A stretch of 9,048 nt of DNA from Halanaerobiales bacterium. GTDB lineage: Bacteria; Bacillota_F; Halanaerobiia; Halanaerobiales; DTU029. Below the pieces are notes generated by a model. That model worked only from the letters and a program-made list of their open reading frames with translations. It did no database searches and was not told the DNA's origin. The DNA is taken from contig JADQBV010000088.1 of the NCBI GenBank assembly GCA_016278415.1, forward strand, positions 1-9,048. The letters are read 5' to 3'. The position numbers and the translations under genes were made by a program. This document shows, in pieces, positions 1 through 7,806 of this stretch. Position 1 is the first letter of the stretch. The number at the start of each line of letters is the position of its first letter.

Positions 1-759
1 TATATTGATTTTGGTTTAATGGGGCAATTAACTGAAGAGGACAAGAGCAAAATGAGTATGCTCTTTATTGCTTTATTACATCAAGATATAAATATTATAA
101 CTGATCTTTTATTGGAAATTGGTAATTTTGACGAGGAAATAAACCAAAGGAAGTTTAAACTTGAAATACAGGATTTAATGAATCGATATTACGGTATTGA
201 TTTGGCTAGTCTTGATTTTATGATGGTTATTGATGATATTGAACGAGTTTTGTATAATTTTCATATTAGAATGCCTGAAGAATTTTTTCTATTATTTAGG
301 GCTATAGGTGTAAATGAAGGTGTAGGGTTTTTGTTGGACCCTTCATTTAATCTAGTTGAGACTGCAAGTGATTTTACAAAAGAACTCATTCTAAGTAAAT
401 TAGAACCAGGGTATCTACTGGATAAATTGGCTGATAAATTATGGAGTTTTCGTAGTACTACAAAAGGATTACCATCTAAATTCAATACACTCTTAAATGA
501 AATTATTAATGATGAATTTACCATTCGATTTAAGCATATAAACCTTGAGCAAATAACAAATAAAATTGATATCGTATCAAATAGATTATCTATTAGTCTA
601 ATTATTTCAGCCATAATTATTGGTTCTTCAATGATACTGCAGACTGACATGAATCCTATTGTTTATGGGATTCCCTTATTAGGTTTTCTAGGCTATAGTA
701 TTGCTGGAGTAATGGGTATTTGGCTGGTAATATCTATATTTCGATCTGGTAGATTTTAA
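1..759 (+). CDS. AarF/ABC1/UbiB family kinase-like protein, C-terminal part
   Basis: The reading frame is open from base 1, so the 5' end lies outside the window and only about 252 residues are seen. The first residues read YIDFGLMGQL, which matches the metal-binding DFG segment of the ABC1/UbiB atypical kinase family (typically VDFGMVG). The nucleotide-binding lobe is therefore upstream. An internal ATG at base 19 is not the true start because the DFG motif precedes it. A mostly helical stretch follows. Two hydrophobic segments, at about bases 583-640 and 664-744, form a C-terminal membrane hairpin ending in a short basic tail, as is usual in UbiB-like proteins. Family members are linked to quinone or lipid metabolism at the membrane; the substrate here is unknown. 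hisC follows after a short gap, so the two are probably cotranscribed. The family call is firm and the role is not. Confidence 0.88.
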   Translation, partial: YIDFGLMGQLTEEDKSKMSMLFIALLHQDINIITDLLLEIGNFDEEINQRKFKLEIQDLMNRYYGIDLASLDFMMVIDDIERVLYNFHIRMPEEFFLLFRAIGVNEGVGFLLDPSFNLVETASDFTKELILSKLEPGYLLDKLADKLWSFRSTTKGLPSKFNTLLNEIINDEFTIRFKHINLEQITNKIDIVSNRLSISLIISAIIIGSSMILQTDMNPIVYGIPLLGFLGYSIAGVMGIWLVISIFRSGRF

Positions 760-771
760 GTATTGAACTTT

Positions 772-779
772 AAGGAGGT
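772..779 (+). promoter_or_regulatory. Shine-Dalgarno site that fixes the hisC start
   Basis: AAGGAGGT lies five to six bases before the ATG at 784. It is a near-perfect anti-16S match at normal spacing. An in-frame TTG at 763 would give seven extra residues, but this site would then lie inside the gene, so the ATG at 784 is preferred. Confidence 0.88.
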
Positions 780-783
780 TAAT

Positions 784-1848
784 ATGAATTACTGGAGTAA
801 TTTAACGAAAGGTTTAGAGCCTTATGTACCAGGCGAACAACCACAGGATCGTAAATATATTAAATTGAATACAAATGAAAATCCATATTCACCGTCACCG
901 AAAGTTTTGGATGCTTTAAATAATTTTACTTTAAAGGATTTACGTCTATATCCTGATCCAGAATGTTTCGATTTGCGGGAAAAACTTGCTGAATATCATA
1001 ATATTGAGAAAAGACAGATTTTTATTGGTAATGGTTCTGATGAAGTCTTGGCTTTTAGTTTTATGGCATTTTTTAACCCTGGACAGGCTATTTTATTCCC
1101 GGAAATTACATATAGTTTTTATCCTGTTTACTGTAATTTGTTTAATATAGAGTACAAAACTATATCGATGAATGAGGATTTTGCAATTAATTTATCTGGA
1201 TTTAATATGGATAATGGAGGAGTCATAATTCCCAACCCTAATGCCCCTACCGGGATATGTCTAACATTAAAGAAAATAGAAGAAGTGCTTAAATACAATA
1301 AAGAGTCAGTTGTCATTATTGATGAAGCATATATAGATTTTGGAGGGGAATCATCAATTAATCTAATAGATGATTATCCAAACCTATTAGTTGTTCAAAC
1401 ACTTTCAAAATCACGTGCCCTGGCAGGTATGCGTGTAGGGTTTGCTTTTGGTGATGAGTTATTAATTGAGGGACTAAATAGGGTAAAAAATTCTTTTAAT
1501 TCTTATACTATAGACCGTTTAGCGCAGATTGCTGCAATTAAATCCTTAGATGATGATGAATACTTTTTGTCCATGAAAGAAAAAGTAATTCAAACACGAG
1601 AAAGTACTGCAAAGAGATTAGAATCATTGGGTTTCAATGTTCTGCCTTCTAAGTCAAACTTCCTCTTTATAAACCATCCTGACAATTTTGCCGAGGATAT
1701 TTTTAAATGGTTAAAGGAAGAAGGAATTCTCGTTAGATATTTTAAACAAAAAGGAATTGATGATTATCTAAGGGTTTCCATCGGTACCAAAAATGAGATG
1801 GCTGTGTTTTTAGACAAAATCGAAAAGTACTTAAGGGGTGAGAAATAA
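784..1848 (+). CDS. hisC: Histidinol-phosphate aminotransferase (class I/II PLP aminotransferase)
   Basis: This 354-residue cytosolic enzyme would transfer an amino group between glutamate and imidazole-acetol phosphate, giving histidinol phosphate in histidine synthesis. It belongs to the fold-type I PLP aminotransferases. Visible motifs are LNTNENPY near the N terminus (28-35), GNGSDE (82-87, phosphate-binding side), PNPNAPTG (150-157), DEAYIDF (180-186), the Schiff-base lysine in TLSKSRALAGMRVG (Lys209), and LRVSIGT with the carboxylate-binding arginine (Arg330). The length is normal for HisC. The ATG at 784 is chosen over TTG at 763 because of the strong ribosome site at 772. Its stop overlaps the next start as TAATG, which suggests translational coupling. 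No other his genes are visible, so this copy may also serve tyrosine and phenylalanine transamination, as some HisC enzymes do; that is inference. Confidence 0.93.
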   Translation: MNYWSNLTKGLEPYVPGEQPQDRKYIKLNTNENPYSPSPKVLDALNNFTLKDLRLYPDPECFDLREKLAEYHNIEKRQIFIGNGSDEVLAFSFMAFFNPGQAILFPEITYSFYPVYCNLFNIEYKTISMNEDFAINLSGFNMDNGGVIIPNPNAPTGICLTLKKIEEVLKYNKESVVIIDEAYIDFGGESSINLIDDYPNLLVVQTLSKSRALAGMRVGFAFGDELLIEGLNRVKNSFNSYTIDRLAQIAAIKSLDDDEYFLSMKEKVIQTRESTAKRLESLGFNVLPSKSNFLFINHPDNFAEDIFKWLKEEGILVRYFKQKGIDDYLRVSIGTKNEMAVFLDKIEKYLRGEK

Positions 1849-2234
1849 TGCAAAAAAAAATAATATTAGTTCTATTATTTGCTTTAGTTGTTGCTGTCTT
1901 TGCAATACAGAATGCCAGTGCAGTAACAATCAAAATATTCCAATGGCAGGATGAGGTTTCTTTGGCATTTGTTATATTAGGTTCAATTGTCTTTGGCTCT
2001 CTAGTAATGGGTGTAGTTACATCATTTACCCAGTTAAAGATGGGTAAAAAGATTAAAAATTTGAAGAAAGATAAGCAGGAACTAGAAGAGGAAATAGAAC
2101 AATTACATGAAGAAATAGAGGAATTAAGTGAAGAAAATTTGGAATTAAAAGGTAACGATATATTATTAGAGGATTCAAATAAAGATAGTAAGGATGGGGA
2201 CACAGAAGATATTGAAGATAAATATACGATATAA
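1848..2234 (+). CDS. LapA-domain (DUF1049) small membrane protein with coiled-coil tail
   Basis: The protein has 128 residues. Two hydrophobic helices (about 5-20 and 37-59) flank a short segment containing QNASAVTIKIFQW. The pattern of Asn, then Val, then an aromatic residue is typical of the LapA/DUF1049 family. A basic stretch (64-75) follows the second helix, then a Glu/Leu/Ile heptad region (about 68-101) likely to form a coiled coil in the cytoplasm, then an acidic Asp/Glu/Lys tail. In Gram-negative bacteria LapA works with LapB in controlling lipopolysaccharide synthesis. The Firmicute homologue (B. subtilis YrvD, beside recJ) has no settled role known to me. The start codon overlaps the hisC stop, with AAGGGGTG at about 1833-1840 as ribosome site. 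No lapB gene is visible nearby. Confidence 0.82.
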   Translation: MQKKIILVLLFALVVAVFAIQNASAVTIKIFQWQDEVSLAFVILGSIVFGSLVMGVVTSFTQLKMGKKIKNLKKDKQELEEEIEQLHEEIEELSEENLELKGNDILLEDSNKDSKDGDTEDIEDKYTI

Positions 2235-2280
2235 GTATTTGTTTTTGATTTAAAAACATAGAAGTATTTTGATAAGGCAA

Positions 2281-2309
2281 TTGAAAACTTTTTAAGGAAT
2301 CAATATATT
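2281..2309 (+). promoter_or_regulatory. Putative sigma-A promoter in the lapA-recJ gap
   Basis: TTGAAA at 2281-2286 and TATATT at 2304-2309 are separated by exactly 17 bases. Each box differs from consensus by one or two positions. Transcription would begin near 2316. The terminator at 2346-2373 lies only about 30 bases downstream, so the product is either a short terminated RNA or a recJ leader subject to read-through. The gap is AT-rich, so a chance match is possible. Confidence 0.45.
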
Positions 2310-2345
2310 AGTAAAAACATATACCACGGATATTATTAGATTACT

Positions 2346-2373
2346 AAAAGTTCCTTTCAATAGGAGCTTTTTT
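2346..2373 (+). terminator. Intrinsic terminator downstream of the LapA-domain gene
   Basis: A 10-bp stem pairs AAAAGTTCCT (2346-2355) with AGGAGCTTTT (2362-2371), with one G-U wobble and a six-base loop. The stem runs into six T residues (2368-2373). It fits the end of the UbiB-like/hisC/LapA transcript. Nothing else in the 229-base gap looks like a gene: only very short open frames are present. Confidence 0.78.
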
Positions 2374-2452
2374 AATGAGATAATGTTTTTTAACAATATA
2401 TTTTTATGTCGTTTTAGCAGGATTTAGAGTAGATATCTTGAATAATTACAGT

Positions 2453-2458
2453 GGTGAT
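2453..2458 (+). promoter_or_regulatory. Ribosome binding site of recJ, shifted form
   Basis: There is no AGGAGG before recJ. GGTGAT (2453-2458) lies five bases before the ATG and matches the 3' half of the extended anti-16S complement AAGGAGGTGATC. A moderate initiation rate is likely. Confidence 0.5.
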
Positions 2459-2463
2459 ATATA

Positions 2464-4965
2464 ATGCAGAAAAAGTGGCTTATAAAAAATAATACTATAA
2501 ATAATAAGATTAAGGGCTTGTCCCCTGTTCTTTTAAAGATATTGAGTAAAAGGGGATATAATGAGGAAAAAGATATTAACTCATTCCTCTACGGGACACT
2601 GGATGATTTGAATGATCCTTATCTTTTAACAGACATGACAGAGGCAGTTTCTAGAATAGTTATGGCTATTAAAAATGATGAAAAAATTATTGTTTTTGGT
2701 GATTATGATGTTGATGGAATTACTTCTACCACACTTCTATATAGGTATTTTAAAGAAAGTTTTGACTATAATCTTGATTTTTACCTGCCTAATAGGCAAA
2801 AAGAGGGTTATGGTTTAAATAAAGAGGCAATCGCAAAATTTGCCGATGAAAAGTATGATCTTTTAATTACTGTTGATTGTGGGATTACTGCAATTGATGA
2901 GGCTGAATACGCTAATAGTAAGGGCATTGATCTTATTATTACAGATCATCACCAACCGTCTGATACTATTCCACAGGCTATTGCTGTTATAGATCCACAT
3001 CGCCGGGGTGATAAGTATCCTTTCAAATATTTGGCAGGTGTTGGTGTTGCTTTTAAATTGTGTCAGGCCTTAGAATATCACAAAAATAAGCAATTTATTT
3101 CTCAACAATTAATAGATTTATTAGATATAGTCACACTAGGTACTGTTGCTGATATAGTTACATTAACTGATGAAAATAGAATTATGGTAAGAAAAGGCCT
3201 AGAAATAATTAATAATACTGAAAATATAGGCCTTAAGAATCTGATAAATCAAGTAGGTTTGAATGAAAAAGAAATTACTACAGGACATATTGGATACATA
3301 ATAGCACCCCACTTGAATGCTGCTGGAAGGGTTAGTGATCCTGCTACTTGTATTGAATTGTTAACTACTAACGATACAAACAGGGCTGAGAATATAGTTA
3401 GTGACTTAAGAAGAATTAATAAAGAGAGACAAGACTTAGAGCAAAAAACCCTTGATGAAGCCAACGAAATGGTAGAGAACCAGATTGATTTAGAAACGGA
3501 AAAGGCAATCATATTAGCCTCTGAGAACTGGCATAATGGTGTAATAGGTATTGTTGCTTCCAGATTGGTAGAGGAATATTATCGTCCAACAATATTGATT
3601 GCAATAGATAAAGGAGTGGGCAAGGGATCCTGTCGTAGTATTAGTGGTTTGGATATACATCAAGCCCTTAGTGAATGCTCTAACTACCTTGATGGGTTTG
3701 GTGGTCATAAAATGGCTGCAGGTTTGAGTATAGACCCTGCAAATTTATCTAGCTTTAGAAATGCTTTTAATTCTATTTTAGATGCTTGTTTGACTAATGA
3801 AGATTTGATTCCATCATTAAGGGTAGATGCCCTACTAAATCAAGATGAAATCACAATGGATTTTTATCAACAATTGAGTTTGTTAGAGCCATATGGAATG
3901 GGAAACTCAAGACCTAACTTTATATTAAATAATACAAAAATCAACAATGCATATACAGTAGGAAAAAATAAAAATCACTTGAAATTTTCCTTAAGTGATG
4001 GACTGGATGGCATTGGATTTGGTTTTGGTGATAGAGTTAAGGATTTTAAAAACAATGAATTGGATATTGCTTTTCAACTTGATCTAAATGAATGGCAGGG
4101 GAATAAAAAAGTACAGCTATCTCTTAAAGATTACAATATTCGTAGTCAATGCGGATATTTTCCTGTTTATTTCCACCATAATGGGTGTACAATAGCAGAT
4201 AAGAGGGGTTGTCAGGATTTCTATGGCTATATTGAACAACTTTTGTGTCTAGACCATAAGATAGCTATATATATAAATAATTTGAAGTTATATAATGAAG
4301 TCCTTAAAAAATTTAAAAATAATAATTTTATTCTGGCAGATAGTATAGAAAACTTTAATAGGTTTATAAATTTAGATAAAGGTATTATTTTTTTTACGAT
4401 TTCTATGGTCAGAGGACTTATAGAGATAGAAGAAGATCAATTGCATGATTCAAATGTTGATGATATTATTTTTTGGTCTTTACCATTTTCTATTACGGAA
4501 ATGAAAGATGTAGTTAAGTTTTTTAGTAGAAATAATCTTGAAAATAGGACTATTCACTTACTTTATTCAGAAAAACAGCATAGAATAAATAAACAAATAA
4601 TGAGAAGAAATTTGCCTTCTGATAAATATCTAAGGCAAGTATATTTGTATATAAAGGCTTTATCTAGTGAAAATTTATTTATAGAAAATTTGAAAGAGAT
4701 TATTAATAGTGAAGGAAAGATAAAAGCAAACCAAGGGAAAATAAAAAGAAGTATAAATATTTTTAAAGAGTTAGGACTTCTTGATTTAGATGATTGCAGA
4801 ATTGAAATGTTACCTGGACCTACTGAAAGGCTGGACTTATCAAGCTCTATCAGTTATAATAATAATATTGAAGTTATGACTAAATTTAATCAATTTGTTG
4901 ATTTAGCCCTATCAAGGGATTTATTTATGTTAATTGAAGAAATGAATATACAGGAGGTAAAATAA
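2464..4965 (+). CDS. recJ: Single-stranded-DNA-specific 5'-3' exonuclease RecJ
   Basis: The protein has 833 residues, longer than E. coli RecJ (about 577) and slightly longer than the Bacillus protein, because of a C-terminal extension. The DHH phosphoesterase core shows DYDVDG (80-85), VDCG (137-140), TDHH (160-163) and LGTVADIV with Asp230, which are the manganese ligands. HLNAAGR follows at 283-289. The DHHA1 domain carries the hallmark GGHKMAAG (413-420). An OB-fold-like region follows at about 455-560. Residues from about 565 onward match, by position and length, the Firmicute RecJ C-terminal domain. RecJ degrades 5' strands in RecF-type recombination, base-excision and mismatch repair. 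The gene starts the recJ-apt-relA operon and its stop overlaps the apt start as TAATG. An unusual Cys/His cluster (563-583) in the extension is noted under findings. Confidence 0.95.
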   Translation: MQKKWLIKNNTINNKIKGLSPVLLKILSKRGYNEEKDINSFLYGTLDDLNDPYLLTDMTEAVSRIVMAIKNDEKIIVFGDYDVDGITSTTLLYRYFKESFDYNLDFYLPNRQKEGYGLNKEAIAKFADEKYDLLITVDCGITAIDEAEYANSKGIDLIITDHHQPSDTIPQAIAVIDPHRRGDKYPFKYLAGVGVAFKLCQALEYHKNKQFISQQLIDLLDIVTLGTVADIVTLTDENRIMVRKGLEIINNTENIGLKNLINQVGLNEKEITTGHIGYIIAPHLNAAGRVSDPATCIELLTTNDTNRAENIVSDLRRINKERQDLEQKTLDEANEMVENQIDLETEKAIILASENWHNGVIGIVASRLVEEYYRPTILIAIDKGVGKGSCRSISGLDIHQALSECSNYLDGFGGHKMAAGLSIDPANLSSFRNAFNSILDACLTNEDLIPSLRVDALLNQDEITMDFYQQLSLLEPYGMGNSRPNFILNNTKINNAYTVGKNKNHLKFSLSDGLDGIGFGFGDRVKDFKNNELDIAFQLDLNEWQGNKKVQLSLKDYNIRSQCGYFPVYFHHNGCTIADKRGCQDFYGYIEQLLCLDHKIAIYINNLKLYNEVLKKFKNNNFILADSIENFNRFINLDKGIIFFTISMVRGLIEIEEDQLHDSNVDDIIFWSLPFSITEMKDVVKFFSRNNLENRTIHLLYSEKQHRINKQIMRRNLPSDKYLRQVYLYIKALSSENLFIENLKEIINSEGKIKANQGKIKRSINIFKELGLLDLDDCRIEMLPGPTERLDLSSSISYNNNIEVMTKFNQFVDLALSRDLFMLIEEMNIQEVK

Positions 4966-5477
4966 TGGATATAAAAACAACAATTAGGGATATTCCTGAT
5001 TTTCCAAAAGAAGGAATTATATTCAAAGACATTACAACACTATTGAAAGACCCTGAAGCCTTTAGGGAAGCTATTAATATGATGGTAGACAATTATAAAG
5101 ACTATGATTTTGATTACATAGTGGGCATAGAGGCTAGAGGGTTTATAATAGGAGCACCTATGGCTATGGAAATGGGTAAGGGCTTTATACCGATAAGGAA
5201 ACCTGGTAAATTGCCTGGCAAAACAATATCTATGAGTTATGATCTTGAGTATGGTAGTAATGAGATTGAAATACATAGTGATGCTATAGAAGAAGGAGAT
5301 AAGGTTTTAATAATAGATGATTTGCTGGCTACAGGTGGGACTGTGGCTGCTGCTGTACAGTTGATTAAGGAGCTTGGTGGAGACTTACAGGGTATTGGAT
5401 TTCTCTTAGAACTTCCTTTCTTGAATGGTAGAGACAAATTAAAAGGTGAAAATGTGTTTGCGTTACTGAAGGAGTGA
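4965..5477 (+). CDS. apt: Adenine phosphoribosyltransferase
   Basis: This 170-residue enzyme has the usual Apt length. It joins adenine to PRPP to give AMP and pyrophosphate, salvaging free adenine in the cytosol. The N terminus IRDIPDFPKEGIIFKDITTLL is the standard Apt opening. IEARGF (55-60) contributes to the purine site, RKPGKLPG (78-85) belongs to the flexible catalytic loop, and VLIIDDLLATGGT (114-126) is the PRPP-binding motif with its two aspartates. The start codon overlaps the recJ stop by one base, with AGGAGG at 4952-4957 as ribosome site inside recJ. relA starts 10 bases after its stop. Apt next to relA is a widely conserved Firmicute pairing. Confidence 0.96.
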   Translation: MDIKTTIRDIPDFPKEGIIFKDITTLLKDPEAFREAINMMVDNYKDYDFDYIVGIEARGFIIGAPMAMEMGKGFIPIRKPGKLPGKTISMSYDLEYGSNEIEIHSDAIEEGDKVLIIDDLLATGGTVAAAVQLIKELGGDLQGIGFLLELPFLNGRDKLKGENVFALLKE

Positions 5478-5487
5478 AAGGCATTTT

Positions 5488-7644
5488 ATGGAGCTAGATG
5501 AACTATTAGAACAGATAAAAACATATATGGATGATCCAGATCTTGAACTTGTGAAAAAAGCATATGATTTTGCTGAAAAAGCACATCAGGGGCAGAATAG
5601 GATTTCAGGTGAGCCCTTTTTTATACACCCCCTGGGGGTTGCATATATATTAGCTGAATTGGAGCTTGATATAATTTCTATTGCTGGTGCTCTTTTACAT
5701 GATGTTGTAGAAGATACAGAGATAAGCAGTCAGGATATTACAGATGAGTTTGGTGAAGAAATTGCTCTTTTAGTAGATGGAGTTACTAAACTTACAAGAT
5801 TAAAGTTTAAGACAAAAGAAGAACATCAAGCAGAAAGCCTGCGAAAGATGTTTATAGCTATGGCAGAGGATATTAGGGTAATTTTAATTAAGTTGGCTGA
5901 TCGTTTGCATAATATGAGGACTTTGCGATTTTTGAGTAGGGAAAAACAAATTGAAAAGGCTACTGAAACTATCGAAATATATGCACCATTAGCACATCGC
6001 TTAGGTATTTCTATGTTAAAATGGGAATTGGAGGATCTTTCCTTTAGATTTCTTGATAGAGATATGTATTATGAAATAGCCAAAAAGCTTACTGCTAATA
6101 GGTCACAAAGAGAAAAGGATATTAAGAAAGCTATTGAGATTTTAGGATATAAATTTAATGAAACCAATATTGAAGCAGAAATATATGGGCGTCCAAAACA
6201 TCTTTACAGTATTTATCAGAAGATGAAAAGAAAAGAAGTCGATTTTAGTGAGATATATGACTTAACGGCTATTCGAATTTTAGTTGATTCTGTACGAGAA
6301 ACTTATGAAGTGCTGGGTATTGTTCATGAAATTTGGAAACCAATACCGGGAAGGTTTAAGGATTATATTGCGATGCCTAAGTCCAATATGTATCAATCTC
6401 TTCATACTACAGTAATTGGCCCAAATGGCGACCCATTAGAAATACAGATAAGAACACCTGAAATGCATCGGACAGCTGAATACGGTATCGCTGCTCATTG
6501 GCGGTATAAGGAAGGTAAAGCAAAAGATGATAGTTTTGAAGAGAAATTATCATGGTTAAGACAATTATTAGAGTGGCAGAAAGATCTCCAAGAACCACAG
6601 GAGTTTATGGAGACATTGAAGATAGATCTCTTTGAAGATGAGGTTTTTGTTTTTACGCCGAAAGGTGATGTTGTTTCAATGCCCAAGGATGCTACTCCTG
6701 TTGATTTTGCCTTTCATATACATACAGAAGTAGGTCATAGTTGTGTGGGTTCTAAGGTTAATGGCAAGATAAAACCACTTGGTTATAGACTACAAAATGG
6801 CGATATTGTTGAAATTCAAACTTCGAAAGTTAGTAATGGACCTAGCCGAGATTGGTTGAAATTTGTAAAAACATCAAAGGCTAGGAGCAAAATTAAACAC
6901 TGGTTTAAGCAACAAGAAAGAGATGAAATTTTAAAACGTGGTAAAGAAATGATCGAGAGTGAGCTTAAAAAAAGACATATAGAATTAAAAGAAAATGAAA
7001 AAAACGAAGAATTTGAACGAATAGCTAAAAAAATGGGAAAGAATAATGCCGATGAACTATTGGAATTGGTTGGATATAACCAGATGGGTGTTCAGCAACT
7101 TGTTAATAGGTTAAAGGTTGTTCAGGAGAAAGAAGAATCACCGATAAATCGAATTAATGAACTGAAAAGACATACACCTAAAAGGTCAACAGATAAAGGT
7201 ATAAAGGTAAAAGGTGTTGAGGATTTATTAGTTAGAATTGCTAAATGTTGTAATCCTGTTCCTGGTGATGAAATAGAGGGATTTATAACACGTGGTAGGG
7301 GTGTTTCTATCCACCGTACTGACTGTCCAAATCTAAAGGCATTGGTTAAAAGCGAAAGTGATCGCTTGATTTCCGTCAATTGGGATAGTGAGCGTAATGA
7401 ATCATATCAGGTTAATTTAACAATTCAAGCCTTTAATAAAAAAGACTTGTTAAATGATATTACTGTTTTAATAAAAGAGGAAGAAGTCAATTTATCTTCA
7501 GTAGTTGCACGTACAAATAAATATAATCGTGCACAAATTGATCTTTCCCTTGAATTAAGTAGTTTAGAGCATATGCGGGATATAATGAAGAAGATTGATC
7601 ATATTCCGGGAATTCTTTCAGTGGATAGAACTAAACCAACCTAA
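5488..7644 (+). CDS. relA: Bifunctional (p)ppGpp synthetase/hydrolase Rel (RelA/SpoT family)
   Basis: The 718-residue protein has every domain of a long Rel. The HD hydrolase domain retains His47, His71-Asp72 in HDVVEDT and Asp138 in KLADRLHNMRT, so ppGpp hydrolysis should be intact. The synthetase domain has RFKD (289-292), the RXKD form associated with bifunctional enzymes rather than the EXDD form of synthetase-only RelA. It also has YQSLHTTV and the catalytic Glu318 in EIQIRTPEMH. A TGS domain follows at about 386-446, then a helical linker, a zinc-finger-like element with Cys587-Cys588, His609 and Cys613, and a C-terminal ACT domain (about 640-713). It makes the alarmone from GTP/GDP plus ATP on ribosomes sensing uncharged tRNA. 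The ATG at 5488 has AAAGG at 5477-5481, with a second AAGGAG at 5469 inside apt. The stop codon lies within the hairpin at 7633-7704. Confidence 0.96.
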   Translation: MELDELLEQIKTYMDDPDLELVKKAYDFAEKAHQGQNRISGEPFFIHPLGVAYILAELELDIISIAGALLHDVVEDTEISSQDITDEFGEEIALLVDGVTKLTRLKFKTKEEHQAESLRKMFIAMAEDIRVILIKLADRLHNMRTLRFLSREKQIEKATETIEIYAPLAHRLGISMLKWELEDLSFRFLDRDMYYEIAKKLTANRSQREKDIKKAIEILGYKFNETNIEAEIYGRPKHLYSIYQKMKRKEVDFSEIYDLTAIRILVDSVRETYEVLGIVHEIWKPIPGRFKDYIAMPKSNMYQSLHTTVIGPNGDPLEIQIRTPEMHRTAEYGIAAHWRYKEGKAKDDSFEEKLSWLRQLLEWQKDLQEPQEFMETLKIDLFEDEVFVFTPKGDVVSMPKDATPVDFAFHIHTEVGHSCVGSKVNGKIKPLGYRLQNGDIVEIQTSKVSNGPSRDWLKFVKTSKARSKIKHWFKQQERDEILKRGKEMIESELKKRHIELKENEKNEEFERIAKKMGKNNADELLELVGYNQMGVQQLVNRLKVVQEKEESPINRINELKRHTPKRSTDKGIKVKGVEDLLVRIAKCCNPVPGDEIEGFITRGRGVSIHRTDCPNLKALVKSESDRLISVNWDSERNESYQVNLTIQAFNKKDLLNDITVLIKEEEVNLSSVVARTNKYNRAQIDLSLELSSLEHMRDIMKKIDHIPGILSVDRTKPT

Positions 7645-7704
7645 TGCTACATGGCTCTTTGCCAAATTAGTACCTTTAATTAACTGGCGCTAGGTTGGTT
7701 TTAG
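7633..7704 (+). terminator. Structured relA 3' end, possible intrinsic terminator
   Basis: AACCAACCTA (7634-7643) is the exact reverse complement of TAGGTTGGTT (7691-7700). A7633 with T7701 adds an eleventh pair, and a further CTA/TAG pairing follows past the extra T. After one A-C mismatch the stem can continue inward as TGCTA (7645-7649) with TGGCG (7685-7689), including wobbles. The interior can form a small TGGC/GCCA hairpin (7652-7664) and an AATTA/TAATT hairpin. The relA stop codon (7642-7644) sits in the left arm. Only four T residues (7699-7702) are available as a U-tract and the loop is large, so termination is likely but not certain. A cis-acting RNA structure is the alternative. 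Confidence 0.5.
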
Positions 7705-7756
7705 TATAACCATATTCGATTAGGCCTCAAAATATCTAGGAATATAACCAAGGATT

Positions 7757-7769
7757 ATGGAGAAGAACC
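7757..7769 (+). repeat. Left arm of a 13-bp inverted repeat bracketing dtd
   Basis: ATGGAGAAGAACC here is the exact reverse complement of the segment at 8264-8276. The two arms lie in the gaps just before and just after dtd, about 500 bases apart. The left arm overlaps the likely -35 region of the dtd promoter. No transposase or target duplication is seen. Confidence 0.8.
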
Positions 7770-7786
7770 ATTTGTAAAATTATAAT
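7758..7786 (+). promoter_or_regulatory. Putative dtd promoter
   Basis: A perfect TATAAT at 7781-7786 is preceded, with a 17-base spacer, by TGGAGA (7758-7763), a four-of-six match to TTGACA. Transcription would start near 7793, leaving a leader of about 14 bases before dtd. The weak -35 falls inside the inverted-repeat arm, which suggests a possible operator. The AT-rich setting makes a chance -10 possible. Confidence 0.4.
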
Positions 7787-7806
7787 AAAATAAGTAGGTG
7801 TGATAT

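Noticed and set aside
763..783. TTG at 763 as an earlier hisC start
   Set aside because: The strong AAGGAGGT at 772-779 lies inside the extra segment and points to ATG 784, and HisC proteins usually begin close to that residue.
2053..2280. Minus-strand open frame over the LapA-domain gene tail
   Set aside because: It is a low-complexity shadow of the coiled-coil coding sequence with no family features and no ribosome site. The other minus-strand frames in the window were rejected likewise.
2235..2463. Purine riboswitch upstream of recJ-apt
   Set aside because: None of the conserved loop motifs of purine or PRPP riboswitches could be recognised.
2438..2465. TTGAAT / 16 / TATAAT promoter across the recJ start
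   Set aside because: Transcription would begin inside recJ, after its ATG. The TATAAT is formed by the ribosome-site spacer and start codon in an AT-rich region.
7757..7777. Six-codon leader peptide MEKNHL starting in the left repeat arm, with MEKNLYY on the other strand at the right arm
   Set aside because: Both arise from the shared repeat beginning ATGGAGAAGAAC. The right one has no ribosome site and nothing suggests translation.
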